Assembly: GCF_027744825.2 (NCBI RefSeq)
Contig: NC_071334.1
Span: 7,200,437-7,264,436 of the forward strand
Direction of reading: 5' to 3'
Source: Synchiropus splendidus
Lineage: Eukaryota > Chordata > Actinopteri > Syngnathiformes > Callionymidae
Length of the DNA stretch: 64,000 nucleotides
Shown here piece by piece: positions 23,801 through 39,000 of this stretch. The translations under genes were made by a program, and so were the position numbers. Position 1 is the stretch's first letter, and each line of letters opens with the position of its first letter. The notes beneath the pieces are model-generated. The model was not told the origin of the DNA. It searched no databases and saw only the letters and a program-made list of their open reading frames with translations.

Positions 23801-26800
23801 CCAAAGTGTCAGTGAAGACTGTTCTTCTAAGTAGATTTTGGAGAGAGTTTCAAAAGTGTGACGTGCTCCTTCTGCTTCAAGCGCATTTTTAAATGCTTCT
23901 GAAATAGATCTGAGGTGAGCACGCTTCCGTACTGGTAAATGAAGGGGGTCTGTGCGTTCAAGTCTCTCTCATTTAGATGCAAACCTGGCTCCTGTCCTAA
24001 AGTAGTGGATTGTCCTCGAGCTTGTGTGGTGTCTTTCAGGCAGATGTTGATGGAACTAAATTGTGTGTGTCCTGTAATGAACTATAGGCCTGTCTCACCT
24101 GGTTGCAGGGTTAAACTCCGGCACCACGGTAAGGGGAATAAGAAGCAGAAAGCAAAGGATGAATAGATTTAATATCATATGGACGGGTAGTTGCAGATTA
24201 ATCGGTTCCTGTGGGTAATATTTCCGCTCCTGTCAGTATGTAGTTGAATTAGAAATGTGCTTTTCAGGTGGGAGGGCAACTTTCCGAGACTTGTGCTCTT
24301 CAAACTCGCTCCATGTTTGCTCAAAACATTTGACATTTTAAGTGTGTGGCCATGTGGTTGATTCCTATTGTTTGTCGAAGTGGGTCAACCCATATTTAAA
24401 ACAGTCTTACTCAGATTTTCGTGTGGATTGCTCAACCAGTTTTCAAAACCATCCTCATAAACACGAAGAGTCATACACCACCAACAATGGATGCACTCAG
24501 TAAAGTTTCCAGAACGTCTGAGCTCAAGACGCAATTTAATTTGAAAGACCTGCTGAGTCAGCAGCTGTGAGAGCGGCTCATTGTCCCTTTTTGCCACAGG
24601 ATGGCACTCTTGCAGAACCCTGGCAGCTGTTGTCTGTGTCCCAGCGACGCTTAGATGCAGCTAAAAAGAGAAGTCGGGGTGAAGTTGCCTGAGGTATAAA
24701 ATACGCATTGAGTGCTGTTCCTTCAGGGCGTCTGTAAACAATCTGCCAACCTTCTCCACGAGCCTTTGTGTGACACCAACAAAGGACGACCTCCTCACCG
24801 CTATTGACTCAATTATGGCTTCAGAAAAATAAATGCACTTGGGCCTCTAGTATAAAGTTTTTATTGTTGGCTGAATCATATCTGTAACCAAGGGCTGATG
24901 AGTTGTTTTATTGTGATATTCTTTCCATTTTTGGTGGTTTCTAACTGTTTGATGGTGGACTGTTAAGCACTGTCTCACCAAAGTCTGAGGGACCTTGGGC
25001 TTTTAGGTTTTTCTGTCTAGAAAGTTTTAAACTAGAAGTACTTGTTAAAGGCTAGTTCATTTTTATCATTTCATATCAGAGGAGGCAAAGTCATTTTATT
25101 GTAAATGTATTGATTACATTTGGACACGTGGAGAGGAGAGCCAGAGTTGGACAAGGAGTGTTGGAAATGGCTGGAAAAGTAAGACAGCCAGTGAGCTTCA
25201 TGGATGTGGTGAATGTGGGGAGTAGTCAGGATAGGTTGGGGTTAAGGTGGTCGGGCTGTGGCAACCCCTGTCCTGACATAGAAATAATCCCAAAACATGG
25301 ACATGTCATGGATCGAAAATATCTGGGTTTGTCGACTTTTGATATTTCAGTTGTTCAACCTGAACCGAAGAGCTTTCGTTTCCTTATAAAATCCTGTGAT
25401 GCTGAACCATACCCCTTTAAGCCGCCATCATTTCAACTCAGGAGATGATACAAGTCATTTGCATCAACATAACAGGTTGCAACTAGAGGTCGACCAACAT
25501 GATTTTTTAGGGCTGATACTTATATCAATATCTGGTGGTTTAGGAAAGACAGTAACTCATGTCAGGCCGATATTCTGGGCCGATATCAAATGTGTCTTTG
25601 GTATGAAGAAAATTACATTGTGTAGATATTGATTTGTTTACAAACCTTCCATGAGAAAAGAGACAGCATACATTCTTATGCGTAGTGGTTTTATTGCTTG
25701 GGTTGAACATGCAAAAACAGTTCAATAACCCTTACAAGGAGCATGTAATGCAGTTAGTGGCCTAGCCAACAGTTATAGGATGAAAGGTAGAAATGAAAAC
25801 ATGAATTGGCATAAACATCCAAAAGGGGTGTAGATTTCACGTGCACTTTGCGATAAGCACAAATGAGCGACAGGCTATATTCTTAACAGGGCGCATTTGA
25901 CAAATATCGGCAGGGACGATATGATGGAGGCCAGTAGTTTTTACGCATTGAACAGAAACTTGTTTCACCTCTCGAAGCTGTCCGGGTGCACAGTTGGTAT
26001 TGAGAGTCAGGTTGTATGGAGCGTTTGCTGGGAGTGTAGCGCAAGTGTTTGTGTTGCTGCTTGCTTCCAATGTCATGGCCTGGACTGTACGTGCAAGAAA
26101 TAGTCATGATACTACCAACTTTGGATGGAGTCACACTCTCAATTTTGGGGGGGGGGGGGGGGGGGGGGGGGGTGTACTTCTTCTCCTTGATGTTCCATCG
26201 AAGATCTAGATTTCCCACAACTGCGCAGGAATCAGCGGAATGCAGAAGCAGCTGTACAGTGTGTGTCTTTGTTTAGTCTGATTTCCCATCTGATGTCTGG
26301 GCGTGTGGACTCGCAGCCATCCACATCACGTCTTCCTCACAGACCACCGAGTGGACCGCCGAGGAGTGGCGATATACAATGCATCGCTTGGGACAGAGAA
26401 CGTGCCTTGCAATGCAGCATTACGTTAAATAAAAAGCAGATGTCTGAGACGGCAGCTGTGACACGTTCACACCAACACGAGGACTTTCATGGCAACAGAG
26501 CGTGTGCACGAGCCACTTCTCCAAGTGCTTGTACGCAGGATAGCGCCTTTCTTTCCACCTCCTGATGGTGAGGTGAGTAATTTTAAAAACAAGGCAGGAG
26601 CGGAGCAAACGCTTGTCACCAAGCATCTATTGTATATTGTCACTGGCAGGAGGACTGGCAGGCTTTGGAGGCCAGCAGCCTGGCATTGCTGGGCATTTTC
26701 CTTCAAGATGTCCTCTGTTATCCAAACAGGACATTTGGGAAGTTCATTTTTTTGTTCATCACTGAATGGCACGCAAGTGCAGAAAGTGAGATGGCGCTCC

Positions 26801-29800
26801 TTTTATTTAGAGCCCTTGTTAGCCTTTCCATAGTGAGCATTTTTAGTTCCCACTGCTGGTGTCCTTTTGGCTAATGAGACTGGATTATTCCGGGGAATGA
26901 AACCTGTTGCATCATAGTGCGAAGCGAGGATCAGGATCAAAGCTTTGTTTTCATTCTCAGGAAAGGGATGAGTGCATAACCCCGAGGAGTTCCAGTATCT
27001 GAGAAGGTGAGTGAGCCAGATGACTCAGGCTGAGATTGCAGTCTGGTCTGTTATTATGACGGCTTACTGCACCCTTTTGACGGAAACGAAGCTGAGCAGG
27101 GGTGGAGAGTGTCTCGTCTTCTGAATTTTTACTTCCGTTCACGCCTACAAGTCCAAAATGCCGTCCTGGACACACCAAAGGAGCTCAATTGGGTTTATTT
27201 TAAGAAAATGGAGCGAAGTGGAACAACACAAAAACCCATTTTGAAGTAGATTTTCCTCACTGACTAAAGGCTTCAAGCACTATCACACACTCATCCTCTC
27301 TGTTCAAACTGAACCTGTCTTAACAAGGTTTTAGTGGTAATCATTGCTTGTGAAAATTCAGTGAAGTAGCAGCTGGATATCCTGTCCAGGAGATGAGATC
27401 CTTCTCCAGGTGGGAGTATCTTCATTGATCTTGTTCTCCTGTGATGGAAGGAAGTCAGCCTCTTCGTTGTAGATTTTTCAGTCTAGAACTCTGCGTCCGC
27501 TGTAGAAAGAACTGGATGTCATTGCTTTGGATCTTGGTACTGCGACGTGACTGTCAAAGCTTTATGAGTCAGTATTGTTCAGTACTTCAAATGGTCTTTG
27601 AGAATATTTCATAAAAAGGACTCACAAGACCTTTCTTTCTTGTAGTAAGACACATGTTTAAGAAAGCTGAGTTTAGCCCTGTTACTCATGTATTTTTCCT
27701 GCTTATTTTCGAATGCCTTCCTGATACATCGACCACTGCAGGCTGCTGAATGAATATGTGCATTTTCCACTTTGACTGCATGATTGGACTATGTGACTGA
27801 GGTTGCACGTTAACCGTTCAATTAAACGTACATGCTGCTTCAACTGTGTTGAATTAAGGCTTGAGCTTGTTTTCTGCTTGTGATGAGGTGCTCACTGATG
27901 CTCGTGCCCCACACGTGTTGCGCCTTAAACCAGCCTTTGATGGGAGTTAAACCCCCTGACTTGTCAATGTCACACTTGTCCAGTATTTGGGTCTTAAGCC
28001 AAAGCCTCGACCACGAGGAAAAACTCAAGGGAAAGCAAAGATGCAGCTGCCTGTAATCTCCTCTGCCTCTCGCCCGTCGCGCTCTTCCATGCCATCTGCT
28101 GAGGTCTCTCAACCAAGGCTTTGCCAAACAGCCCTTGTTTGTTGTATTTCAGCAGAGCAGGCCTTGGAGTTCTGTCATCTCATTCCACCAGCACCCACTC
28201 GCCACCCAATTCCTGGCATGCCCCCGTGATGGGCAGATACCCTGAACAGATGTTTTTGTATGTTCTGTTGGATGGGTCTAATCCCAAATTCATCCAGATG
28301 GATTTCTGCACCCGGTGCCAGACCACCAGTCAGCGTCTCCACTCCAGAGTGTTGATGGCAAAATGTTTGTCCTTGTTAATGAATTCTTTTTTTTTTCTGT
28401 CTGTTTTATATCCTGCACAGTATCAGACAGTTTCCAAGGATTTATTTGCAGTCATTTACGAAGTGAAATCTCATACATGCAGCTTTAACAGTGACTGGGG
28501 TCTGCATTCTCCCAGGAGTCATTTTATTTATCTTCGGTGCAACACAGAACTTTTATTTTTGACTCACTGTAGTTTCCAAAACGTCACTGCTTGTACATTT
28601 CGGGTCATAAATACCAGCTTTTATGTGACAATTGTTAGTAGCTTGTCCACAGACCACATCAATACTCTCATGCCCAAACACGCAAGAGTGGGGGGTAGAA
28701 TAATTCATAACTCCACCACTTTGGAGCACACCTGGCTAATGATTCTTTTCCTCAAAATTATTCATTAAAATCATCCATGAGATTCTTTGGACCAAGAATG
28801 TGTCATCACAGTGCAGCACTCGTGTTTTCAGTTGTTCTTAAATGTGATGTTGAATGTGTGAGTCATAGTATTGTGCATCCCTTTTCTCCACGGTCTCTTA
28901 TTTTTGGTGTTAGAGTTCATTCTCCCGCTGAGAAACCAAGCCTTCCCTGGATTCTTTCTTTCTGATCGATGGGTAGGAGCCACAATGTGGCCGTATGTTG
29001 TGTTGAGCATCTTAGATGAGGGAAATATCATTCTCTAGATGGAGGAGCTGAAGTATATTCACATTTGGTACACAAGTGAGGGAAGCTCATGAGCACCAGC
29101 ATCTTCAGTCGCAAGGACTCTAGCTGCTGTGGGAAGAAAGAGCTGAGCCAAAAGGTAAAGCTCACAGGTCTATTGACATTCCTATGCTGACCTGTGGTCA
29201 CAGAGTTTGGGCAGTGACTGAAAGAACAAATGTAGCCGATAACATGGAGTTTCTTCTGCGGGGTGTGTCTGTCTGTCTAGGCGATAGATGCTTGGTCATC
29301 GATGGCAGACTCCGATCTGCTTCACATTTATGTATGAGGTGGCTCAGGCATCTACTGATGATGCCTCCCAGGAACCAGACCCCAAGACATGATAGTGCGT
29401 CACAGAATGTTGTCTTAAGATACGTTTCACTGATGCTGACTTTAGCTGTGATCACTGCTTCATAGACTGATGCATGAAATACCAAGTTTCGTTTTGCTCC
29501 TCCTTACTCCTCTCGAACTGTAGCCTATGCTTCATTTCTACTTTTTTGCTCCCTTAAAATGATTGACGACCCTTATCCTTGCCGTGCACTTTGACCTTGT
29601 CAGAAATGGTGAGCTGCCTCTTTGGACAAGCCCCTTTTTCCATTGAGAGATACATAGTTTCCAGTGGCTGTCATGACAGAATAATGGCATCACACCTGGT
29701 GCTCCACCTTCATTCTCTTGCACGTACCAACACATTGCTAGCCTGCACGCGTGTACACGTGGAGACGCTGAAGAAGTGAGAGATTCAGCCTGAAATTCTT

Positions 29801-32800
29801 TGAAGGGGTTGAGAGTTGCCTGCTTCCTTCTACAGTGTAGGAGGGAATCCCCTCCTAGCCTAATACCCCTCAGTTCCTGCAGCCCTCCCTCTAGACTCTC
29901 TTTACTACCTGTCATTGGGGGTTTTGGCAGGTTCGTACACATCCCCTCCATCCTCCACCTGCTCTTGTCTGCTATTGGTGATAAAGACATTTCCCTTCCT
30001 CTAAAAGTCTCTCATTAAATGTGCAGCTCCCCTTTGAAATACAGTCAAGTGCATAGTGTTTTCCAGATGAGCTCAGTAGTATGTGTCGCCTTTGTCTAAA
30101 CCCCCTACGGCCCATTTTATGGGTCAGGCCATTTCAAGACACCAGAATCTTGGTGACAAGCACAAATAACCAATGCAAATGTCTTTAAATAGTATTAAAT
30201 GGCAACCAGATGTCAATGTGAAAATGTACGTGTGAATTGACTTTTGCAACAGCGTTGAACTCTAAATAGGGCCCTTTGAAATGTGTTTCCCAAATGTGTT
30301 TCTCAAATAATATTTCAATTATTTTCCCAAATTCTTAAAAAAAGCATACAATTGAAATATCAAATCTAGTTATTCTCTTGAATATCATGTTGAGGTTTTT
30401 AAACAGTGAGATGGGTTTTGGATTAAAGAGTCTGGCCATCAGTTGAATCCAAATGAATTTCATTGAACTTTCAGTTCAGCAGATTACTGCCATGCATGGC
30501 AACTGATTCATCTAATCTCAAAAGCAATTGCAGTCAAAAGTTCTATTGCTTTCCTATTGTGTGTTTATGGTTTGGCATCGATCCTGTCACTATCATGGTA
30601 TTAAGTCGGAGATAGCTGTGTATATGCACAATTCCTGGATATTTAAACGGCCATTGCATTGGCTCTGGGACGATATTTTGTGTTACACAGATGCTAATCA
30701 TTTGAAAACATGTTTTGTTGGCATGTTGGTAAGGTTGCACTCTAAATTTAGCCTAATATTTAGCATGAAAAGGGGTCCAACCCAGTGTCTTCATCTGTTT
30801 TACACTGAGTCACATAAGAGTGACACAACAGTCAACGTAAGGTTCTGAAAGTGAAGTGCCTGTTGTTTACAATGTTCCATTTTTTTCAACAAAAGGAAAG
30901 GGCTCCGTCTGTGTAGCAGGCTTGCTGTGCCTTTCACATTTGTTTCCTTCTGTGTAATTGTCCCGTAAAACACATCCCTCTTCCACTCATAAACAGCTGG
31001 TCAGGCAGATTATGTCACGTTCTACAATATTCCATTTTAATCGGCCAGTTCCACCATTCTGTCCCCAGTTCTTTGATCACGGAAATCATAGGGCGCTAAA
31101 TAAATACTCGCAGATATTAAAAGAAAACCTTCTGGTTACATCTCTTTGGTCAGTGCTGGATCCTAATAACAAGCTCTCCTCGGTGCCTAGCAATTATCCG
31201 CTGCCCATTTCTGAGGTCATGTTTTCATCTTCATCCTTCACAAGATCCAGCAGAGACTCTTTTCAGAGAGGCATCTGCTCCACTTGTTTATGACTCAGTG
31301 GCCATCAAAACCTTGTGTTTCAGAGGAGATAAAGATAAATAGGGGTAATAAGAATGTAATTATTTTTTTGACTGGACAAGAGCAGGGTCACCTTTTCAGG
31401 AGTCTCAAAACTCCTGGAGTGGCGGCAAATCAAATCAACAAATCTCATTCATCTCCACGTTGGTCATCATGTGCCGTTACAGCTGGTCAAGCTAGTGGGA
31501 GTTGAGACCTTCAGTGGTGCGCTGCTGGCTCTACTGAGCATCTGCAGCCTGATAGACACCTAGAACACGTTATTTGAGTTATCAAGTTTTGTTATTTTGT
31601 CCTCTAAAATGTCATTTTATATACTGCCGCACTTTTTTAAAGCATAGAACTGCTGTAAACAAAAAACAAGTTTCAGCTATTGAAGGTGTCTGTCAGTTAA
31701 TAAAAAAATCGGTAGGTGTGACTTCTCAAAAATCTGTGATGATCTCTCCACAATTGCCAACCTCACATATGCCGATAGACAAAAGAAAAAAGAGGTGGAT
31801 AATGCAGAATACTCGTTTCATCTGTCAGTCTCTTCCAGGTTAACACCAAACATGGGAGACCTACCGTATGAATATCTTTATAGGTTCATCCATACTCTGG
31901 CTTTCAAAACCTCATGTTTCTGGTTGGCTTAATGGTTCCACTATATTCTGCTGACTATTTGAAAGTGAGGAACCTGTCGCGGAAGCACCAAGTTGTGATT
32001 CACACATGGATTTTGCAAGGGCTTCTGTCCTACTTTGGGAAGGTCCAAAAGAATAAAGGTCAAGGGCATCCTGCAGAGGCATCCCTTTGATCATCCTTAG
32101 TGACGTTTCGGTGTATTTGGCTTTCTCCTGTGGCCGTCCTTGGATGTACTGAAGAACATGTTATGAAAAAAGAGAAAGGAGAAATGATTTTGATCAGATT
32201 AGGAGGGAATCAATTATTACACTGCTATGACAACATGATATTGACATTTGGTTGTACGACCGCAGCTGCTGGTGGAATTGTAGGAAACGCCCAGTGACTC
32301 CCAAAAAAAAAAAAGTCCTGACCAATGTTTAATATGTTGTGGGCCAAAGCATTACCCCAGGAAATGTGATCATCCTGCGATATCTGCCAGCTGGTGTCCC
32401 ACTATTTAGTGTGCTTGTCACCGTCTCCATGACTACTGGCTTTATTAATTTACACACAGATGGACGGGATCTCAGGAGGCAACCAGGCGCATTGTCTTGG
32501 TCAGCGCAGGATGAAAGGACTCATTGCTCTGATTTTCTTGTTGACTCGTCATGGAGATGCTGTTGTGGTGACCTCATCTTGTCTTGTCCTGAGAATAAGA
32601 ACACGCACTTGTACGTTTGACACAATTGAAACGTTGACATGAGTGTGTCTGTGTCCCATTTAGAGAGAAGCAGTTCTACTGGCACCTCAAGCTCATTTTT
32701 CCCCAGAGCAGCACTGAGATCTCTCAGAGGAGGTGAGTTGCACAATGTTACAATTCTCTTCATAATTCCTGATGGCTACACACACGGCCGTCTAAGGCGC

Positions 32801-32974
32801 TGTCACGTAAACAGGCGGTTTCTCTGCTGATGGCAGCCATTGTTTTGTTATTACTTCAAATATACAAAAGTGAACTGAACTAGAGTTGGTCCGTATTACA
32901 CTTTGTCATTTGGTTCAGCAGGAAGAAGAAAAGCAGCTACCTAAGAATGTTAAAGTTGTCATATTTGTTCTATA

Positions 32975-33033
<59 letters not shown>

Positions 33034-36000
33034 GGATCTTTATAATGATCATAAAAGGCAAGTGTCACAATGTTGCATCAGATTAATTCATCCTGCTTTT
33101 ATACTGTAAAGTACGTCGTCGCGTATAGGAGTCATTGTAAGAGATCAGAATTGCTTCGCAAAGCTGAAGGCAAAAGATATTTTCTTTCAGAATGTCATGC
33201 TAGGAGTTGCAGCAAGGCAACGGTACATGTGATACATTGTGATACTGTATGTTCAGCGATATATTGGAATAAGAACCTTCATTTTAGGAGGTAAATCCGA
33301 TAATACGGCACCACAATCAAGTAGTGATATATTTCAGCAAAAATACTGATACAATATCGTGGCTATTTGAGCATATCAATGTTGTAGTACACCCCTAGTT
33401 TTGATCGTCCTCTAGTCATGTCTCTCGTCTTCATGTGTCAAAACCATCTAACCTCCCTAACGTTGTCTCCAAACTTCTCCACGTCCTCATTGCTCATGCA
33501 CATCTCCAACATTTCTTCCTCAGAGGAAGCTGCTGAACAGAGTTATTGGTTTCTTTCATCATGCCTCATGTCCTAGTCACCTCCTCTGCCTCATTGGGAG
33601 TTGTATCCCTGTGGGATGTTAGCGCTCTGCTGTGTCCCTGGTTGCAGCAGTGGACCAGCCAGGATTCCCCGTTCAGGGCTGGGTGGGATCCAACAGTGTG
33701 TTTTGAGTTCACATCTCTAATCTTGACCGGAGGACCGTTGGCCAAATGCAACAAGATCACTCACCCATGTGATCTTCTTTTAAGCTACATCAGTTGTCCC
33801 TTCGATCTATGGGGATGTCTGTCCTTCGTGGGGTTACTGACCCCTGCAAAAGTCTCACATAGATGTTGCTCTAATCTGAACGCTAATTGTGCAAATTGCC
33901 ACGTCATTGGTTCAGACTCTGATCTGGTTCCAGAAAAGTCCTGCACACTGTTTGACCCAAAATGAACAATGTTTTAAGTTCCCTTGTCACATTTTCCCAC
34001 ACTACTTTTCAGGGTTTCAGACACACAGAGCCTGGAGCAGATCCTGACCCGGTACATCCATCCAACAGAGTCGGACCCTGTGATGCGGCAAAAGTAAGCT
34101 GGCGTGGTGATTGTTGTGGTGTTTTCAGCGTGGCGAGAGGCTCCCATGTGTCGCGGTGGAGGAGGACAGCAGGACAGTGTGTGACCTGCCACTCATTTGA
34201 ATGGAAGCCGCAGCTATATTTAATGGTTCTGTGAGACTGTGAAGCCCTGCCAGTCAGCACGTACTTGGAGAATTCACCTCCAGTCATGACTCCGGATTAT
34301 TGACTCCAGTACCATTGTATCGTTTTAATGTTTTTACGTCTGTCCTCGTTGAGCCATCTGTTTTCTGCATGGATTATTATGTAATCTTGCTGATTATGTA
34401 ATTATCTGGCAAACAGGCGTCATATTTGAGCTTTATTATTATGAACTTGTGTTTTCTTTGAGTGAGTCGCGTTATGTAATTAGTAGCATAAAGTTTCGGT
34501 TTTGAAATATAACGCAAAAGTGCAAAGAAAACACTGGTGGTTCCACGTCGGTACCAGCTCCGGAGGGTGTGACGGCTCCACTGCACTCGAGTCCTGCGGG
34601 ATGAGATTTCATGAGAGCTGTGGACCTTCACGTGTGCTTCTTTATTTTGCTAAACACTTTAATGCTCCAGGTAGTGCTGGACTTGGAGATGATCCGAGCA
34701 GCGTGTGCTGAGCTCCTTGGCACTGCTCTCGCTCTTTACGAGAGCTGGGGCTGAAAAGTAGTGAATCAAAAAGCCCCCCATGTTCACCCTACTTTCATTC
34801 CTGTTGCATCAATGGAGTGTAATATTGCTGCTTTGACAAGATTTGACAAACTCAGAGGTCACCCGGCCCACTGACCATGTGAGTCATGCTCCTGTAATCG
34901 AACAGGTGTGAATACTGTATGATCATAAGATGCCTGTCTGAACCCGCCCTCAGCAACCGGGAGTATCCAGCACTGACCAGGGTCTTGTGGTTTATCTGCT
35001 GCTGCCAAAGTCCTGCGGTGACTCTTTTTTTTTATTTTTTTTTTTTTTGCAAGTATTTTGGCTTATTTGAAGCCATCAACTAAACTTCCTGCCACTGAGG
35101 GGATCAAGACCAGAAACCCCCGGATTAGTGTTGCATTCAAGTGTAGGAATTTAAGTCCCCGTCGCACAAATAGAAATAGAAAATTTAACAATGTGATAAG
35201 TGCCCAAAAGATCAACACCAGTTGGATGGAATATGAGGAAAGTCTTTTTCACTTCTCTCATTGGTTTGAAAACTGTGAAGCTGTGTTGAGTTAGCGAAAG
35301 GCTTGTGGGCAGTTTTGTGTGTGAAAGGATGAGAAAAACAAGGCTCATTCACTGGCCACCTGATCCCAGTATATTTATATAGCAGAATCTGCAGTGTAGC
35401 ACTTCATAATGTTGGCTAATATTTGGATTTTGACTAGTCACTGATGTTTCCTGCTCCGACTTCACATGTTTGCTGGGGGTTCACTCCAGTGCACTACTGG
35501 GAACTGAAGTCAGTTTGTTTAAACAGTTTTGACCAAACACATTTTCTTAGGCCAGTTTCCTTTATTAACTTGAAAGATAAAGAACCCTTTCATTTCATGG
35601 CATGTCTGCATGCAAATGATTTATCCAGTACCACCTTCAAAAGTGAGTCAACCACCGTGGAGGCTTTACTACGTTCAGGATGTGCTCCGCAGTGATGGGT
35701 AGATGAGGCATCATGAAACAGTATTGCAGGGTTGATGAAACAGTGTCCCTGTTTTCAGAGGCCACAAGATGGCACTCTTGGTTTTGAAATGATGTGAGGC
35801 ATCATTGAATTAGTTCTTCAAGTCCAAACATTTTCAGCAGACAGTGCAATCTACCCTTCAACCCTGTGTCATGAAACCTCATCTAGCCATCGCTCATGCG
35901 CGGGTATTGGTGCTACAACAGCGCCTTACAGCGCAATTCAACTGGTATCATCACACAGAGAGATTGGGACTGGTGCACGTTGGCTTCATATGAGGTCAGA

Positions 36001-39000
36001 TGGCACATGCCGGCAGACCAGCCAGGCAAGAGTTACGTAAGACAAGACAAAAGATGATGTGCTGATTTGTGGGTCATAAGAGCATCAACAGATTTTTTTT
36101 AGCCGTGTGTCAGTCTTTCACATCCTAAGAGCAAATTGGGTCTAAACATAATAGTTTATGTTTATGTCAGTTTGAAACTGACAACACAACTCGGCCCAGT
36201 TTTGCTTGAAGTCCAGCTTTTTTGTGGGACATCTTCATGTTGTTGCTGTGTGTGAGTGGGAACTTCTGTTTTCAAGATAAACTATTAAACAGACTCTCCC
36301 GAAATCACACCAACGGGCCCATATCCAGGAGGTAATGGGATGGTAGCGCAGCAGGTATTTTTATTACATGTAATTGGTTTTCCTTCCCATGCATGCCAGA
36401 CAAATGCCCCTGTAATTTGGTGTCAGGATCATGCCCCAGTTCCAGGCTAACTACAGATCAGCCTGCACGGACAGGAGCACTGACATGGATGAGGGGTAAT
36501 GAATGCCGTATTTTTAATGGTCTTGTTTTCGCCAACGCAGAAATCCAATTGTTTTTGTTTCCTTCTCCAAGGAGGTTTATGGCCGCCCATCGTTTGGATG
36601 TACTTTTAGCAGGATTACACAATGTTCATCAAAACCAACTGGAGTGTTGTGTAATGAGTTTTCTTTATTTGTTTTTTGCCCTGCGTTCTTGATGTCGATT
36701 CAATTAGTTTAGGTCCTTGTAGACGTCTCTGGTGGCTGCTTCTTCAGTACTTGCTGATTCTTCAATCCCTTATCCACTCTGAATGACTGACCTGCTCCCC
36801 TTGCCGTGGTCAAGTCTTTTCATGCAGCCGTCGTGGTGGCAATACACCAGCTTCACCTTTGCTCCTTTAACTTCCTAAACCAACCACTTGTTAGCTTCTC
36901 TGCAAACCCTCACTTTGCATTTCCCTCCATATTTTTGCTTCAGAGTTTGAAGGTTTGACTGTCATTGCTGGAGCGATGTGGCATCTATGAGATGAATAAG
37001 GTCACTTCTCCCATAAAATCCTCAAATAGATCGGTTCTTACAGTGGGGAATGATGGGTGTTTTCAAAAGGTCACTGAAGGAAAGATCAAAATGCCTCCTG
37101 AGCTTTTTGTTACTTAAGGTTTCCTGGGTGTTATAAAGTCAACATAGCATGAAACCACTGAGGCACATAATTGAAACTCCATCTCTCTTTCAAACCAGAT
37201 TAGAGGAGTTCAACTCCATTAACAGCCTAAAGAGTAAAATGTTAGGAAGCAAAATGCTGTGACAACATCTTCGAGGCGAGGCCCATCTGAAGTTTGGTGG
37301 GTGTTCGATGTGCTTTTAAAATCAAAACATGTGTTCCGCGTCCGTGTTGACTTGGCTGACAGATTTATATGTCCACCACGGTCCATATTCATAGCATCTG
37401 TGCTTGAGTTTGGCCCATTCCATCTACATTGTGCGATTCTGTGTTACAGGTTGAAACTCTATGTCCATTCTCCGAGTGAGGACATCAGAGTCTTCATGAA
37501 GGGAGAAGGAAGAAAAGCCAATTCTGTGAGGTAAGATTCCTTTCATGACGTCAGGACTGTCAAGCCATGTTATTCGTTCAAGCACTTGTCTGACATGTTA
37601 CAGTCAGACTCTTCTAAACATTAACAAAATGATTGTTTTAAGACTCTGTTATATCATCACTGACTTTTATAACCTGCAATGGTACTGGTTCTCTTCAAGA
37701 TATGTTCTTTTATATTGTAAAAAAGATCAAAAGTTTACTGTGAGGAAGCCAGGGGGAGAGCTGTTGGAGTGCTTTTCTGATTTAGGATAGATTCAAATCT
37801 TTAGTCTCAATCTCACTAAAGATGAGTAAACTCAAACCTGGTGTTGATAACATTCTCCTTTAAGCTGCGGCTCAGAACAGTTACAAAATATGTGGTTCAT
37901 TTAGAAGGCGTTGTTGCGCCCTTTTTAGGATGAGTGTCTCTGAGAACCATGCTGAGACTGTCAGTGCGTGTGAGAAGACCACCTGGCTGCTCTGGACGTC
38001 CCTCAATAGCTAAGATGCCTAGGCGTTGTGCTTATCAACTGGCAGAACAAAGTGACTAATAAAAGGAGCAGAAGTTTGTTTTTGTTAGATTAGATACGGC
38101 TGCCTTCATTCTTCCCACCATGGGGAAATTGTGGGATGAATGAATACAGTTGTTATGGCAGCATACTAACATTGAAGCCATAAACAAAGCAACAACACTA
38201 TCAACACTGTAGAAGCAGAAAAAAATTACCCAAAAAGAAATATACACTGTAATTTCGAGACAACAATCCAAATACTGAGCCTTGTCACATCAATCCAATG
38301 AAATCACAGGCGTTGTATTGACATTAAACACTCAAAATGCACTGTTTCTCGCGTGCGTGTCGGCAGCTGCAGGTGATCTTGTCCTGCAGCATGTGCCACA
38401 CAGTATAGTGCTGCGTAAGCTACTGTTGCTGTGAACTGGTTGGAACCTAAAATTCGTGAAAGCAGAACAAAAGAGGTGTGCTGTTTTGAGAGAAGTGTGG
38501 ATGGGTTGGTGGAGCCTGGGCTAATATTTCCTCTTTGCTCTATAGTCTGCCACTGTAGTTAGGAAGTGACGACTTTAAGACTGAAGTTACTGAGGTGGGG
38601 CCGTGACACCATCGGTGTGATCATGCGGATGAATAAGTGAAACTGGTGTTTTCAAATCTCTCCAGTCTTCGACCAGCGTGTTTGCCTTCGTGTCTGCAGG
38701 CAGCAGAATTCAAAGTCGTTCTCAGAGGAATATTTGACATCACGTCAGGGGCAGCTATAAGCACCAAACTTGTGACCTTCTGGAGTGTTACATAAGCTCT
38801 GGCCGGAGGTTGCCTTCGCATTCTTGGACATATGAGTAGTTTCCGTGCTTCGTATGGATTCCTTCTCATTTGTGACAGTGAAGAGTGCAGGACTAGTGTC
38901 CAGATGTTTTATGATTTCACCAACAACCTGCCGCGTGCTCTTGTAAACTGTTGTTCATTCTCTTCAAAGGCAGATGTGGCAGAGCTTGTAAACATCACCG

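Larger units (their letters stand above)
23585..32663 (+). other. znhit6 intron 5 (9.1 kb)
   Basis: The largest intron of the gene. It contains an RTE-like LINE relic (25113-25230), a hAT-like relic (25487-25790) and a G26 tract (26147-26172). A 215-codon open frame at 28121-28768 has no recognisable domain. No RNA gene is recognised; box C/D snoRNAs could be present but I could not establish one. Confidence 0.5.

Noticed and set aside
28121..28768. 215-codon open frame in znhit6 intron 5
   Set aside because: No recognisable domain, Ser/His/Cys-rich random-like composition, no splice or promoter context.
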